NCBI GenBank assembly: GCA_030704615.1
Contig: CM060733.1
Span: 12,028,001-12,092,000 of the forward strand
DNA from: Takakia lepidozioides
Lineage: Eukaryota > Streptophyta > Takakiopsida > Takakiales > Takakiaceae
Direction: 5' to 3'
DNA: 64,000 nucleotides
Positions 45,201 through 57,600 of the stretch are shown piece after piece (positions within the stretch are counted from its first letter, which is position 1; every line of letters begins with the position of its first letter). The translations under genes and the position numbers were made by a program. Below the pieces are notes generated by a model. That model was not told where the DNA came from and made no database searches. It saw only the letters and a program-made list of their open reading frames with translations.

Positions 45201-48200
45201 GGCCAGTTTGTGAGAACTGCAAAAAAGGAGTCTTTGGGGTTGGTTTGATCCCGTGGTGCGTCTTCCAAACCTGCTCCAGTTTCCTCGTCACCCTCTAAAA
45301 GCTTTTCGTTGTCAGTTGAGTAATCCTCGCCATTGAGAAGTGCGTCTTTATCATCATGCACATGCAAAGTTTCCTGCAATTCCAACGCCCCCGTAATAGA
45401 TTCACATGGGTCAGATCAAAGGAATGTTTGACCCGAATCAACATAAAGATGTCAACTCTGCATGGATGTATTTGCTGACAAACTTCACCATGGCTCCACC
45501 TTGGGGCCCTTGACGTACCGGCAAGTAAAGTACTGTGATGAAGAGGCCCACAAGAGCAAGCCCTGACACAAACACACATGGCAGCAGATACGGATATCTG
45601 CAAGTCCAGTACCATGGGCAAGGCAAAAAAAATGGTTAGTCGTGATTCATACCATGATGACAAAAATATTTCCTGAGTAGTATTTACCACATGCGATAGA
45701 ATCAGGAACAAAAATCTTCGCGAGATCTATTTTGGGTCAAAATTTGAGTGTTTACTACTTCAGGTGATTGGGTTGATTGACCACACTTACCTCTCAAAGA
45801 GTGAACCCGGTGGAAAGAAGGCAGGGTACTTCAAAGCTGGCTGCAAGGTACAGAGAACCGCAAGTGAATAGATTAGTGCCAGTTTTCTTGGACGTAAATC
45901 TCTCCAGCTGGCTGCGAAATCCTCCTCGTCATGGGTTCTCATAGCACCACTTCAGTGTTTCAAGTTCATCTATTTTCTTGACCTTTTTGAGATTCTAAAT
46001 TTCTTGTACTGGGAGACCTTGAATGGAAAACTATTTGAGAGCAAAAATTACCAATACAAAAATCTTCATCTACACAATTGGAGTGCTCTTGCAGAGCTTC
46101 ATCTTTGCTCCTATTTCGATACAATTTGTAGCTTTACAATGTGGAGAGATTGGATACATCAACATGATGGTTGGATTACATGTGCTACAAGACTAAATTT
46201 TGGTCAGAGGAAATGTGTTTTGAGAGTAATTTCTGGACCCCATCTGGACCTATCAGAGGGGCATTGCAAGAGTACTTGAGAAAGGTAGCCTCCGAGAGCT
46301 GGACCCACCACCATGCCCAGGCCCAAGGTTGTGCCCACCTGCCACCACGTTTCCAGCAGCACACAGGTCAGCTCATTGCAAAAATGTGGAAGCTCCACAA
46401 CATCCATTACCTGGGCACAACACTTGGTGGATCAACTGTTACATGAATCTTGTGTGAACGAGACAGTTAGGCTCAAGTGGACATGTTCAGTGGTGCGTAG
46501 ATTTGGAGATACAACTCACAACTGAGACGCCCAGAGCTTGATGCTCGTCACTGCAAATCTCGGATGTGTACGCCTGCATCCATCAAAGTACATGGTGACC
46601 ATGAATTCCACAGAAAATTTTAACCCTGTTACGTTGATAAGTACACCATTCCAGTGCCAACATCTTTCTAAGATTGGTTCAATGGGCCCCAGGGGTGAAT
46701 ATGGACTCACAAGCTTCAGTACTCAGTGCACAACGTCTCCTGAGAATCTGATAGCAGCCAACTCCTGAAAAGTATTTCTGGGCATCCACATGATGGGCAC
46801 ATATATGGTAAGGGTTAAGGATAGCCTCATACATATTGCTCATCATTTGGGAATAATATGAGAATCGAGAACTAGAAACTCGTGCTAGCTACAAAACGAG
46901 GCAGTTACATTGGTTCTCAGGTATGACCCTTGGCTGGTTACCTTCACAGGTCCCATAATACCATTGAAGCCTCCTAGGAGCATCCGAGCCGTAAACGCTG
47001 CCCAAAAGCTGGTGCTTAATCCAAAAACAATGTCGAAAATTATGCTGCAGCATCCATGCATCCAGTACACACCATCTTGGCTCAGAAATCTCGGAAACAT
47101 CCCCTGATTGTTGTTTTTGCTAAAAATTCCACTTCTATCTGGCTGACCATAAGTCTTGGCTATGTATGTTTTCAAGTGATAGAAGTAAGAAAGGAGCACA
47201 TACACTGAGATCACACCCGCTATCATCACTGGTTTCCGCCCGTACTTATCAGCAATAACTCCCCAATACATGGACGTCAACAACCTCCCAATCATGAATG
47301 CCGACCCTACAAGAGATTCCATGCATGCCAAAGGGTTAGGCTTATAGAAAACCTGGATTGACCAAAAGCAAGAGTATACCATTTTGCCATTGTGAGGAAC
47401 ACACATTCTGAAGGGAGAACATGGTCACAGTTGCAAATACTCATGAGATGAGAAACTCTGGAGAAATGCCAAGAACCTACCTATATACCCAACATAGAAG
47501 CCGATATCTTCATCACGTTGGGCCATGTGCAAGTCTCTCACCTGAATCCGGTAACATAATGGATCACCATCAGGTCGTTCAACAGACTGCAATCAACCAA
47601 ACATAACAGCTCTGCGAAAAGGAAGCACCAACTTGCAATTCCAACAAAAAGGTTAAAAACCAGGAGTGAAGAGTGCCCAAAAAGCTTGAGAGGAAGGGAG
47701 ATGGGGTTCATGGTCATGAGCAACGTACCATGAAGTAAAGGAAGGGATACATGAAGGAAATGGGCAGAGCTGCACCCCAATTAACCACCATCAGACAGCC
47801 ATCCAAAAAAGGACAGATGCAAACCATGAATCCACAAAAAGACCATCACTTCAAAAGCAAAGAAATCATCAACCAATCGATCAGCCTCAGCCTCACCAAC
47901 TCCGCTGCAAACATGAATGTTAAATCCACAACTTCATAATATGGAACCCCACCCAGAGTAACCCTCACAAGCTGTACTGCAACAAATATAACTTTGTACC
48001 AGTCAAAAGACCTTCAAGGTAACTATCTGGGAGCTCATCTTTACAGCCGTTCAAAAGATTGGACTCACAAAATATGAATTAAGAAGAAAACCATCACCTC
48101 AAATCCACACACAAAAAAGCAAACAAATCAGCCTAACCCTCTCCACCTGCGCACGTGACATGCATGCCATTCCACAACCCAAAACACATGAATTCCAAGG

Positions 48201-48351
48201 CAGACTATCTACCATTGCAGAGCATCACGACGGCTACAATACTAAGCTCCTTGTAAGAGGGCGGTGCACCGTCAGCCGACAAGTGGGCTACTTTGCACGC
48301 TGGGCATTTTGGGTACACTCGCTGCTGCAGCGGCTCCTCCAAGCGCCCCAT
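42277..48351 (-). CDS. ZIF-like major facilitator superfamily transporter
   Basis: Seventeen exons on the minus strand, all in frame, give 498 residues: 48351-48213, 47769-47729, 47541-47481, 47306-47204, 47044-46942, 46573-46520, 46338-46276, 45840-45791, 45597-45519, 45373-45140, 44429-44342, 43846-43761, 43604-43497, 43284-43240, 42971-42883, 42664-42624, 42389-42277. Two exons are only 41 bases. The N-terminus has the Cys motif KCPACK (C16, C19) where Arabidopsis ZIF1/ZIFL1 have CPGCK. The MFS loop motif [12 protein letters not shown] is at 95-106, the antiporter-type [16 protein letters not shown] at 169-184, and the second-half block [20 protein letters not shown] follows NNSV. Twelve membrane spans are expected, with an acidic central loop at about 240-280. 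Family members move zinc-nicotianamine into vacuoles or act as H+-coupled K+ carriers affecting auxin transport; the substrate here is not determined. Confidence 0.93.
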
Positions 48352-49204
48352 GATCGATCTTCAAGCTTGCTCTGGACCTCCCTCAATCTGCCGTGGGATC
48401 ACTGCGTTGCAGGTTGCGGTTTGAAGCCAATCCAAACTTCTGCACCCCCGTTTTGCAGACTGTGTCACTTCTGAGCAAGTAGACATCATTTTTTTGCAAC
48501 TTTTGTGAACAGGTTTTTGAGCCCGAGGTTAACCACCAGTCAACTGCTCTGGTCAACCTGCTGTGCCGCAGAAAGTTTTGGCAGTGCTTCTCTCTGCACC
48601 TGGGTCAAAGTACAGTAGGGTCGCCCACAATGACAAAGTGACCAAACCCAATTAACATAACAACACTAGTTTTCCTTGCAGCACTGGCCTGCAAGCCTAT
48701 ACGTGTAGAGACGACAAACGTATCCATAATGCTAGATTCAACCCATAACATCCTTCTCACGAAGTGTACACCTTGCTGTCCGAAGCTTGCCAGATATGAG
48801 GTCACATTTTTCTTGCTCAACTGAAGCTGCTCGAAAACTTTCTGCCTAGTTTGTAATGTACTAGGGTGCGGGCTTTGTGTGGGTTGAACCGGTCCTCGCC
48901 TGGCAGTTTAGCCCTCGGCCTGGTACTGTACTGTACCAAAGGTTCCAAAGAGAAGCGGGAGTGTGCAAGAGGCCTTTCTGTAAGCTTAAGTAGGAGCGTA
49001 CTGCTTTGAGCCCCTCTGGCAAACCGTTTTTTCATCTTCCAGTGTAAACAGTCACGTGCATGATGACCTGTGATGCCACCAAAGAAGCGGGCTGATTGTT
49101 TGGCACGTGACCAATTCAAGTGCAACGCATTCCCAATCGTTGCCCTTCTCGGTATTGCCCAGGCCCCACTCCACCCGCTTTTCTTCTATTCATTTCAATG
49201 TTCC
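48352..49204. other. Upstream flank of the ZIF-like gene
   Basis: Presumed promoter and leader on the minus strand. No gene or repeat was recognised apart from accidental frames. Confidence 0.35.
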
Positions 49205-49335
49205 ACAACTGTCCCGGTGACACTCGTGTATTGGCCTGTGGGTCAGGGGTTCAAAGTTCAGACGTTCAAACCCCTGTAATCTGTCTCTCTGCCGTTGAGC
49301 TGGGGTTCTGCCCAAATAAGGGCCCCAAGTTTGAA
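49205..49335 (+). mobile_element. SINE family B copy
   Basis: It shares TGTATTGGCCTGTGGGTCAGGGGTTCAAA-type head words (split here by an insertion around the B box), CTGTAATCTGTCTCTCTGCC and GAGCTGGGGTTCTGCCC with the copy at 6646. The tail is lost. Confidence 0.55.
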
Positions 49336-49569
49336 GTCGGTGTGAAGATTGGAGGGTGGTCTAGGAATTGAAAAGCAGGGGTTATACTATGTTACATCAG
49401 GAGCTGAATTAATAGCTGCCATGTAAGGGATTAAAAAAAAAAGATAGGAAAGTGAGACCTATTAAACAAGGGATGGTTAAGGCTCCATGGGGAAGCAAGT
49501 GTCACTTAAGGGTGACATTTGTCCTAAGGCAACCTTTTAGAAGGGTCCCACCGCCATGTGAGGATAAAA

Positions 49570-49712
49570 AAAAAGTATGAGCATAACTTGTGGTGACCCT
49601 TCACCACAAGGGCTATTGCCTTCCAGCTGAAAGGTGGACACCTTTTACACACCAGACCGTGGTTTGAACCCACATCCAACGTGGTATGTGCCCATTACCA
49701 CTGGGCTACATG
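49570..49712 (-). mobile_element. SINE family A copy
   Basis: Minus strand: TGTAGCCCAGTGGTAATGGG (A box), GGGTTCAAACCACGG (B box), then GTGTCCACCTTTCAGCTGGA and GGTGAAGGGTCACC. This is the best-preserved copy in reverse orientation. Confidence 0.75.
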
Positions 49713-50107
49713 CTGGTTGTATATATGTGAGGGTATATAAAGAGAGGGGGGTCTCTTCCCCTACGTCTTACTATTTATTCAGTTACTACTTACTAGTACC
49801 TAGGGGCCTGTGCAGACGCAGGACCCACGGAAAGAAAACACAAACATAGGAACGTGCGGTGCACCATGCCATAACAAATTAATAGCTGCAGAGCAAATGA
49901 TGGAATAAGGGCCCTCCATGGCTCCATGGCTCAAGAAGGGGGTTTGATTTCGCCAGGCTCAGGGCCCACGGTCCAATCCCAACCCGGGTAGTAATATACA
50001 TAATATATTTACGGTGTCAATAGGGCCCACCCCCGAAAGGGGGCACTAGCCGCAAGGTGAAGTGGCTCTAAGTTACGCCGACTTCAGCCGGAGTCTTCTC
50101 TCTCTCT

Positions 50108-50235
50108 ATTTACGGTGTCTCTTCACCCCCAAGGACTTCTGCCTTCTGGCAGGAAGGTGGTTTCCGACACCAAGCGGTGGATTAAACCCACATCCACCAC
50201 TTCCGAGGTGTTATGTTCCATCGCCACTGTTTTGG
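50108..50235 (-). mobile_element. SINE family A copy, diverged
   Basis: Minus strand: CAGTGGCGATGG, CCTCGGAAGTGGTGGATG, GGGTTTAATCCACC (degenerate B box), CCTTCCTGCCAGAAGGCAG and GGTGAAGAGACACC. Confidence 0.65.
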
Positions 50236-50399
50236 CCTTAGAGGGCCATTAGGCATACCAGGATCAAAAGTTCGATCGTAAATCGGCAAACAAGTGGAGC
50301 CATGTAGCTGGTCACTTATCCTCTCTGGAAATCTGTGTGGGCTGATACGTAGAAGAAACATGGGTCGTCGAAGACCTTTGCCTTCCTCTTTGCCTTCCT

Positions 50400-50760
50400 C
50401 TGGAGATTGGTTAATAGAATTCTCCTTGTTGGAGTCTTCTTCTCCGATTCCCCGTTTTATTGCACTTCTTGCAACCTGAAAGTCCTGACCGTTGCTTTGT
50501 TAATTGTCCCTTTGCAGCCACATAATGGACATATTGTATTCTTCTATTCCCACTGGACAATCACTCAGGCCACCTTACTGCTAAATGTTAATGGTGGTAT
50601 CTCTAACTCTTCTTGTTGGGTTTGGGAGTCTCTCAGGGGTATAACCTTTTGGCATATTTGGAAAATACGTTCTTCCTTACTTTATCAAAGCGAGGCCATT
50701 TGTAAGTATGTAGGAAGGGTTGTCGAGAGTTCACTCAGACTAATTGTCTGAGGCAAGAAA
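50400..50760 (+). mobile_element. LINE fragment, zf-RVT to RNase H-like tail
   Basis: A plus-strand frame reads FYCTSCNLKVLTVALL, resembling the zinc-binding Cys pair of a plant LINE, then WVWESLRGITFWHIWKIRSS, which parallels the LLWNIWKARC block of the fragment at 40.0 kb. It ends in a stop near 50751. No other LINE part is attached, so it is a short relic. Confidence 0.5.
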
Positions 50761-51342
50761 AAGAATTTCTGCAGTTATTCAGAAGTGCAGCAATAGCAGA
50801 AGAGTCCAATTCCTCTCTAGGCTTTGACAACACTTGGGGGGGAGGGCAAATCTTCTCTTGGAGGTCTCCTGTCCAAGTAGTCAAATGGAAGGACGACCTC
50901 CCTACAGTCTGCCAGGGATAAATGTTATCAGTCAGGAGTTAGGAAAAAAATAACATTTAGACAAGGTTAACACAGTTATGAAGGGGTTAATTGTAACACA
51001 TTAACATTTACAGAAGATAACATTTAACAAATATAAGATTTATGAAATTAACACTTATGAAACAATGTGTAATTATATGGAGTCATTCAGTTATGGGTAG
51101 GAAATATGAATCGATTGTGGTCTGATGAGTATCTCTAATATGCATATCATCGAGTTCTTTCTCTAGGCGTTTCACGCTAAAATATTTTTCATAACGTCAT
51201 AAGGCTTTTGTTCCAAGAAATTGTAGCTATGGCCATTTTGGCATCCTTGAATGCTACAAGGGCTGGAATTTCAGTGGCACATGTGTGCTCATCCTCGTCT
51301 TCCTTATCAACTTGAACATATGAACCATAATTATATTCATAA

Positions 51343-51585
51343 TAATATTTAATATTTGACGCCTCTCGAAGGAAGCCTAAATTATGGGGTGTCTCTTCAC
51401 CCCGTAATAATATTTAATATTTGACGCTTCTCGAAGGAAGCATAAATTATGGGGTGTCTCTTCACCCCGAAGGTTACATGCCTGCCTCCCGCTAGAAAGG
51501 TGGACCCTTTTGTGACACCAAGGGTGAATTGAACTCACAACCACTTCCGAGGTGTTATGTGCCCACCAGTGGGCTACAACTTGGT
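51343..51585 (-). mobile_element. SINE family A copy with duplicated tail
   Basis: Minus strand: GTAGCCCACTGGTGGG (A box), AACACCTCGGAAGTGG, GAGTTCAATTCACC (degenerate B box), CCACCTTTCTAGC and GGTGAAGAGACACCCCATAA. The tail plus flanking AATAATATTTAATATTTGAC occurs twice with a period of about 65 bp (51341 and 51406). Confidence 0.7.
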
Positions 51586-52850
51586 ACCCTGGGCACCCTC
51601 CATGGTGCACTTAACATTTATAGAGGGCAAATTAACAAAGAGGGGAGTATACAATTGTTAACAAATTAACACTTAACATTTGTTAGTGTACACAAGTAGG
51701 GGAGTAAAATTTCTTAACATTTATAGAGGTAACATTTATCCAGGGCAGACTGTACCTGCTGGCAGCTCTGTTAGTGCCAGGCCTTCACCTTTTGAGAATT
51801 CAATTTAATTGTGGAATGGCTTGAGGGGGGAGCGCGTCGACGGAGAGGCAACTGATTTATTCGTCTGTTGTGTCTCCACACATGTGTCGCACACATGGTC
51901 AAGCACATGCGGGCAAAAGAGGGGCCGATGAATTGGAGCATCGGCGTAGCTTTTAGAAGGGCAAGTCCAAGGCTAAGCTCTCGTTTGATGCTCCCAAGAG
52001 GAAAAGGGGTAGCATGTAGTCTTACACTGCAGTTGGGAGATCACACTTTAGATCTCAATAATAACCTTCTCCAACCCATGATTTTGTCGATGATGAAATC
52101 GATTAATTTCATCCATTTCAGTAGGCACAAATAACAACATCCACTAGGTATGTCAATGCAATGCGAGCGGTGTTCCAAATTCGAACACACCATCACCTCT
52201 GTGGCATGGTGACTCACGGCACTTTACACGCGGCGTCGGGATGTGCCTAGCGATGGGCATGATAATGGCCGTGCATGGCTGAGCTGTCCCTGGCAGGCCC
52301 ACACGCGTGACGACACTTGCAACCACGTAGGCACACGCCCCCTTATCAAAAATGCATCACCTATAAATTATTAAGACCGTTGATTTTCAGATGGATCGAC
52401 GCCTTCTGATGCGCCACTGGTTGCAACTGCGACACGTGGAGGCTCGAGGGCCGGCTTGGCTGTGGCAGGCGCTGTCTCGGTGGGTTTGGTTGCAGAGAGT
52501 GGGGTGGGTGTCTTGGAGGATGAGAGTCGCAATGGTGGCGATTGTGGAGGAGGCACTCTGCAGGGGCTGATCAGACAGTGCACTGAGATCTCTGCTGCCT
52601 CCGTCTGCTTGGAATTTTTCAGGTCCGTGTTGGATATCTCTCTGTATTCTCCGGTGCAGCAGCTCGGGAGGCAGATTTTGAGTGGTGTTGTAACTCGGAG
52701 TGTTTGTGGTCAGGTCTGACTCGTTTGAGCTATGTTGCACAAATTAGGAGTTTGGATAAATGCAGATGAATGTTCATATAGGTTTTATGATGCGTTGATC
52801 ACCTAGAATGTGGCAGGCGGGGAGCTTCATTGTGATTGAATCGCGCGTGC

Positions 52851-52884
<34 letters not shown>

Positions 52885-54417
52885 GACAATGTCAATAGTA
52901 AGGGTTACATGATACATCATGATAGCTGTGGGTTGGGGAAGTGACAGCTATCCGCTGGTTACACTCAGTTGGCAACGCAACTAGTCACGATTTTTAGGGT
53001 TTAAGGGAAGGTGAGGAGTGTCTCGTAGGTCTTCAGCCTTTTGAAGGTAATTAATAGTGCCACGGGGGCTGGGATCCACATGCATGGAAGGTCTAAGTCT
53101 GTGGAAGGCTGAGGTTACTGGAATGAGGCATGCTGGCAAGTTTAGTTCTAGTATAAGAGGACCAGGCTTTGTGTGTGGGGGATTCTGTTCTCAAGCACTA
53201 CAAGTGGGCCGCCAATCGCGAGATGTGGCGAGTTCAAGCTTGTCGAGGTGAGGAGTACTGGAGGGGAGAATTTGTTGTCTATGGAGGCAAGGGGCCTACG
53301 AGGATGCCCAGGTTCCGGCATGGCAGCCATTTCACCCCTCTCAGGAAGTTTGAGAATCAGACTAAACGGACTTGAGTACCGGAATCTTAGGCGGAGGCAC
53401 TCATTCGAAATTCTTCGTGCAGGTATCTGTTACGTTCTTTTAATTTGCCTTGCATTTGAGAGAGAGATGATGAGTCCCTCCCGAACCATACAAACCTGGC
53501 AATTGACTGGTCTTCTTGATCACAGTGACATCCTTCAGAGGGATAATGCTGGATAGTGCACTTTTGCATTCATTGAAATGTTGTGCACCGACCATCGTAT
53601 GACAATTGTGGCCCAATTTAACCATTTTATCTCTCTCTGAATGGCAGAAGTTAGTCATAAAACTTCCCTGAACTAGTTTCCAGTCTGTAACATGGGCGAG
53701 ATCCTTAGGATGATCTGACGGGTCCTACCACCTTAGCTTAGCACTAGACTGAATTTTAAACTAGGGCCGGTGAGCCTAGCTTTGAACTAAAACCATGTAG
53801 AGAAAATGAAATGAAATGGTACTTTATAAGAAGAGAGAGGAGATTATAATTGCCCCATGTGCGGACAGCCTGAAGACAACACATTTTCTGATATGTACAT
53901 AGTCCGGTGTATTCTCACCAGAGGGTGACCCTCTTCAGGAACATCAAGAACATTGTTCCTGCCCCTCTGTTCACCAACTTTGAAAATCTCGAGGCTGAGC
54001 CTAAAGCCCTGGCCCTGTTGGGGTCTAATTGCTGTTGGAAGGGCTTTCTAAAGGATATTTGGAAAGTTCAAACTAATTGTTTATACCAAGTTAAATGCTC
54101 CCCTCCCCTTTCTGTTTGCTATGTAGAAGCCTGTGGTAACTCCTAATGAGTAACCTCATCATCTCTCTTGTTCTCCCTCTCATTCATTTGGTGCTGCTTG
54201 AACCATTTAATTGGGGTTCTTACACATGGCATCCATGCAGGAAGTAACCCTTGTTTAAACCCTTATTCCTTGACCACACTAATTAGCCTTCAGCTGAGGA
54301 TTTACTGTTTCCTGATCTTTCACAGAGGCGAGGTCATGGCATATTAGGTCTGCAGAAATACCCAAAGCATGGGCATTTTGGGAAGCAGGGCAAAATACAA
54401 TTTTTGCAGGAGTGAGC
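51586..54417. other. Intergenic stretch before the DUF639 gene
   Basis: No gene could be named. An open frame of 87 codons at 52456-52719 lies in a GC-rich patch but has no recognised relative. A GA microsatellite runs at about 52853-52881. At 53907-54146 a frame with GFLKDIWKVQTNCLY resembles the IWK block of the LINE fragments and may be another relic. First exons of the DUF639 gene may hide here. Confidence 0.3.
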
Positions 54418-54650
54418 ATGCAGTCAGAGATGGAACAGGTGCAAAAGGATGTGGCAGATTTAGAGACCGAGCTGTGTTCTTCTATGGACTACACAGTGGA
54501 TCCTAAGACCCCAAGAGGAGACCTTTCACACGTTGCTAATCAATACCATTGAACAGTTTAGCAGGTGTGTCACGCCGTCCATGCTAACGTATAGAATCTT
54601 TGATTCTTTGATTGATGCCCTGTGTAGTCTCTCTTTTCTGCATGTTAAAG

Positions 54651-57600
54651 GTTAGTCCATCTCGATCTGAGGATCACTATCTGACATGTTGGGTCATGGC
54701 AATTGAGGAAAGAGGGATTCAATGGGATGGGATATACAGGTTGAATGGACTGACGGGCAGGAAGATGAAGGCCAATTTTGAATCGCTGTCACCTGTGGCT
54801 ATTCAAAATGAGGCCCGTAATCTCGTCGAATTCTGTGTCTTCCGCTATTTAGGAAGGGGAGTTGGGGATGTCCACCCATCTCTGAAGGTGTGTTAGTTTC
54901 TCTTGCTCTCCTGGCTGCGGAAGAGCTGGAAATAACAGGTAGGGGAGAAGAAGGGGAGGGGGCGACGATAGAGGGTTAGGAGGACAGCAGGGGTGGGGGA
55001 AGGGTAGGGGCAGGTAGAAACAAAGAAAGTAAGAACCGGTGGGGGGAACATATTTAAGGTTGTCTATTTTGCATGAAGTACTTTGAGGTATGTGAAGATT
55101 TGTATGATTACTGAATTACAGAGCAATGGATATGTTTTTACGGATGGCGCATTTCGACGGTTAACTTTTACTGCTATGCTGGCCTGGCAGCGGCCTTACT
55201 TGGAGGATTTGTACTCCAGTGAGCAAGGTCCCTTGCCTGTGAGTAGCATTACGACTGTTGGCCCCCCTGCCCTCCCTCCACCATTTGTCTCTCGCGTGTC
55301 TGTACCGCATGGCAGGCAGAGGACAACTAACCCTCTGCACTTGTGGTGTGTAAGACTAAATTGCCATAGTGCTTGTGCACAGGCATCATCCTGGTTACAA
55401 AGAGTGGGGATTTATGGGCTGGGGTTGTCACCATACTAGAAAGCTGCAGGGTGATTGTAGGACTGATCTTTTAGCCCTCCAGATTGCGCACTGGCAGTCA
55501 CACTGTCACACAACAAAGAGATATAGCTATTGACCATGCTGTACAGACTTTGGCTGTAATTTACTGCTGGGGTTGCTCATTTAAAGTCTTAGATAAGGGT
55601 GCTATTGAAATCTCCTGCAGGAGGAGGAGATCCAATTTCATACCAGCATCCGTTTCGGTCCTCCGGTCATGGGCGCGATTGCCCTAATAGAAAGGTGTAT
55701 GCTGCCCTTACAGCGCCACCTAGGTGAGCACAGCTGTTCTGTGCCTCAAATAAAATATCTGCCTGGAATGCAGATAACTGATAATGAGGCGGGATGTCTG
55801 GGAGTCGATGTCATAAGAAGGGTAGAGGATGGTGCCAAAAAAAAAACCACAAGGCGTTTTTTCTTCTGCTTCAGCTCCAAACTCTTTTAGGTTAGACCCG
55901 GGTAATAGGAGGGATCAGCACTTTGTGTGGGTTATCAACCTGCTGGATCTATGTCTGGGTTTTCCTCCCACCACGCTATAGAAACTCAGCCATAGTGCAG
56001 TCATTGCAATTCCACCTACAATTGAGTGTGATTGGAGAGAAAAAAGACATTTAGTATGTCCATGGGAGGCCCATCAGGCTGCCATTGGGATACCGTAGAA
56101 TAACACCGTACAACAGGAGGTACCCAAAATCAAGTCAAACCTGAAATGTGGCACAAAGATGGAGTACATCATGCAGGTTAGCTGCTAAGCACTTCAGGTC
56201 CTAGTAACTGAAGGCCCCTGCCAGAGACTCTAAGTTGACACAAGTGTCTTGCCTAGATGTTAAGATGAGAACACAGAACAATGTTCTGTCTCCACGTCGC
56301 AGATGGCATAAATCGAAGAAAATCCTGTCCTCATGAGGTATAATCGGTGGAGTGTAAGACTAGTGGAAGTTGCCCAAACGTGGAGAACGCAAGGGAGCAT
56401 TAGTCCCCTGTCTGTTGCACAAGGATCTTTCTGAGATCCCCCCTGATCAGCCTGTTCCTCTCCTGTGATGACGTTTTTTGGGAATTCAGAAGAGGGCACG
56501 TCTCTGCATTGCCACTGAGGTAGAGGAAGAGACTTTGCGCCCTTGCACTTTCTCTGTCCAATAAGCTGTGGTGAGATTGATTAAGGGTTGGCTTTTGAGG
56601 GTGGCAGGAAAAAGGTCTTGTTGGAGAAGAGGCATTTGTACGCATTGCTCCAGCGATTGCTGGTGCTGCTGATCGACCCACAGTACACTGTCTGTTCGAT
56701 GCTCTCGTGGGGGAAGATGGCATGGGCCTTGCTTTTGAAACCTGGGATCAGTACCTCATAGAGTTGTCTGGGTAAGTGCTTGTCACTTCCTCTATGTGGA
56801 AACCTTGTTGTACTACCTCCATGCAGGCCAGGACCTTGTGGAACAATTGAGAAGAAAAAACTGTTGGATGCTTTTGTATTGGACACCAATACACTTGTGG
56901 TGCCTTGTACTCCAGAGGGGCTAGGAAGACATCTTTTAGTTAAAGAGAGGGCTACCTTCAACGTGTCAGGATCTGAAAGGGTTCTGACTTTCAGTTGCTG
57001 ATGCATCTTTGACCAGGCGGTGTCCCAGTGTAGTCTTCTTACCTCATAAACTTCCTGTCCTTTCAAACATACAAAGAGTCACACCTTGGTGATGCGCATT
57101 TCAGTTGAATGACTGCATAGGGTAACACAGACATACACCCATGCAAGTACACAACCCAAGAGCGCCTCAAGGCCGCTATGCGCCCACAAGAGTTCTACCA
57201 GTAAATCTATATAATGATAAGTCTCTGGATTGACATGTGGCAGAGTTCATCGAGAGCGGAAGCAGTACATAGAGGCACAGGGTACAACATTGGGCCTTGA
57301 ATCTGACGAGTGTGTTCTAAGTGTGGGCAACAATAAGGGGCAGCCAGTGCAAAAGTGGAGTGGTAGCTTGGTGTGGCCTGGCCGACTCACTCTCACTGAC
57401 CGTGCCTTCTATTTTGAGGTTTCCCATTTTCTCCTCCTCTCATGTTTTTAGAAAATTACATGGTCTGATTGGATGACCCTTTTCTCAAAGTTTTACAACT
57501 TTTCCTTAGACTGACCTACTGCCCGGAGGGAGGAAGGAAAGCGACACAAAGGGCAGTTTGAAAGGAAAGAGGCTATATGCTGATCTATTGGAGTCCAATG

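Noticed and set aside
52387-52740. Opposed open frames of 87 and 117 codons in a GC-rich patch
   Set aside because: No family match or splice partner could be found; kept only as a note in the intergenic entry.
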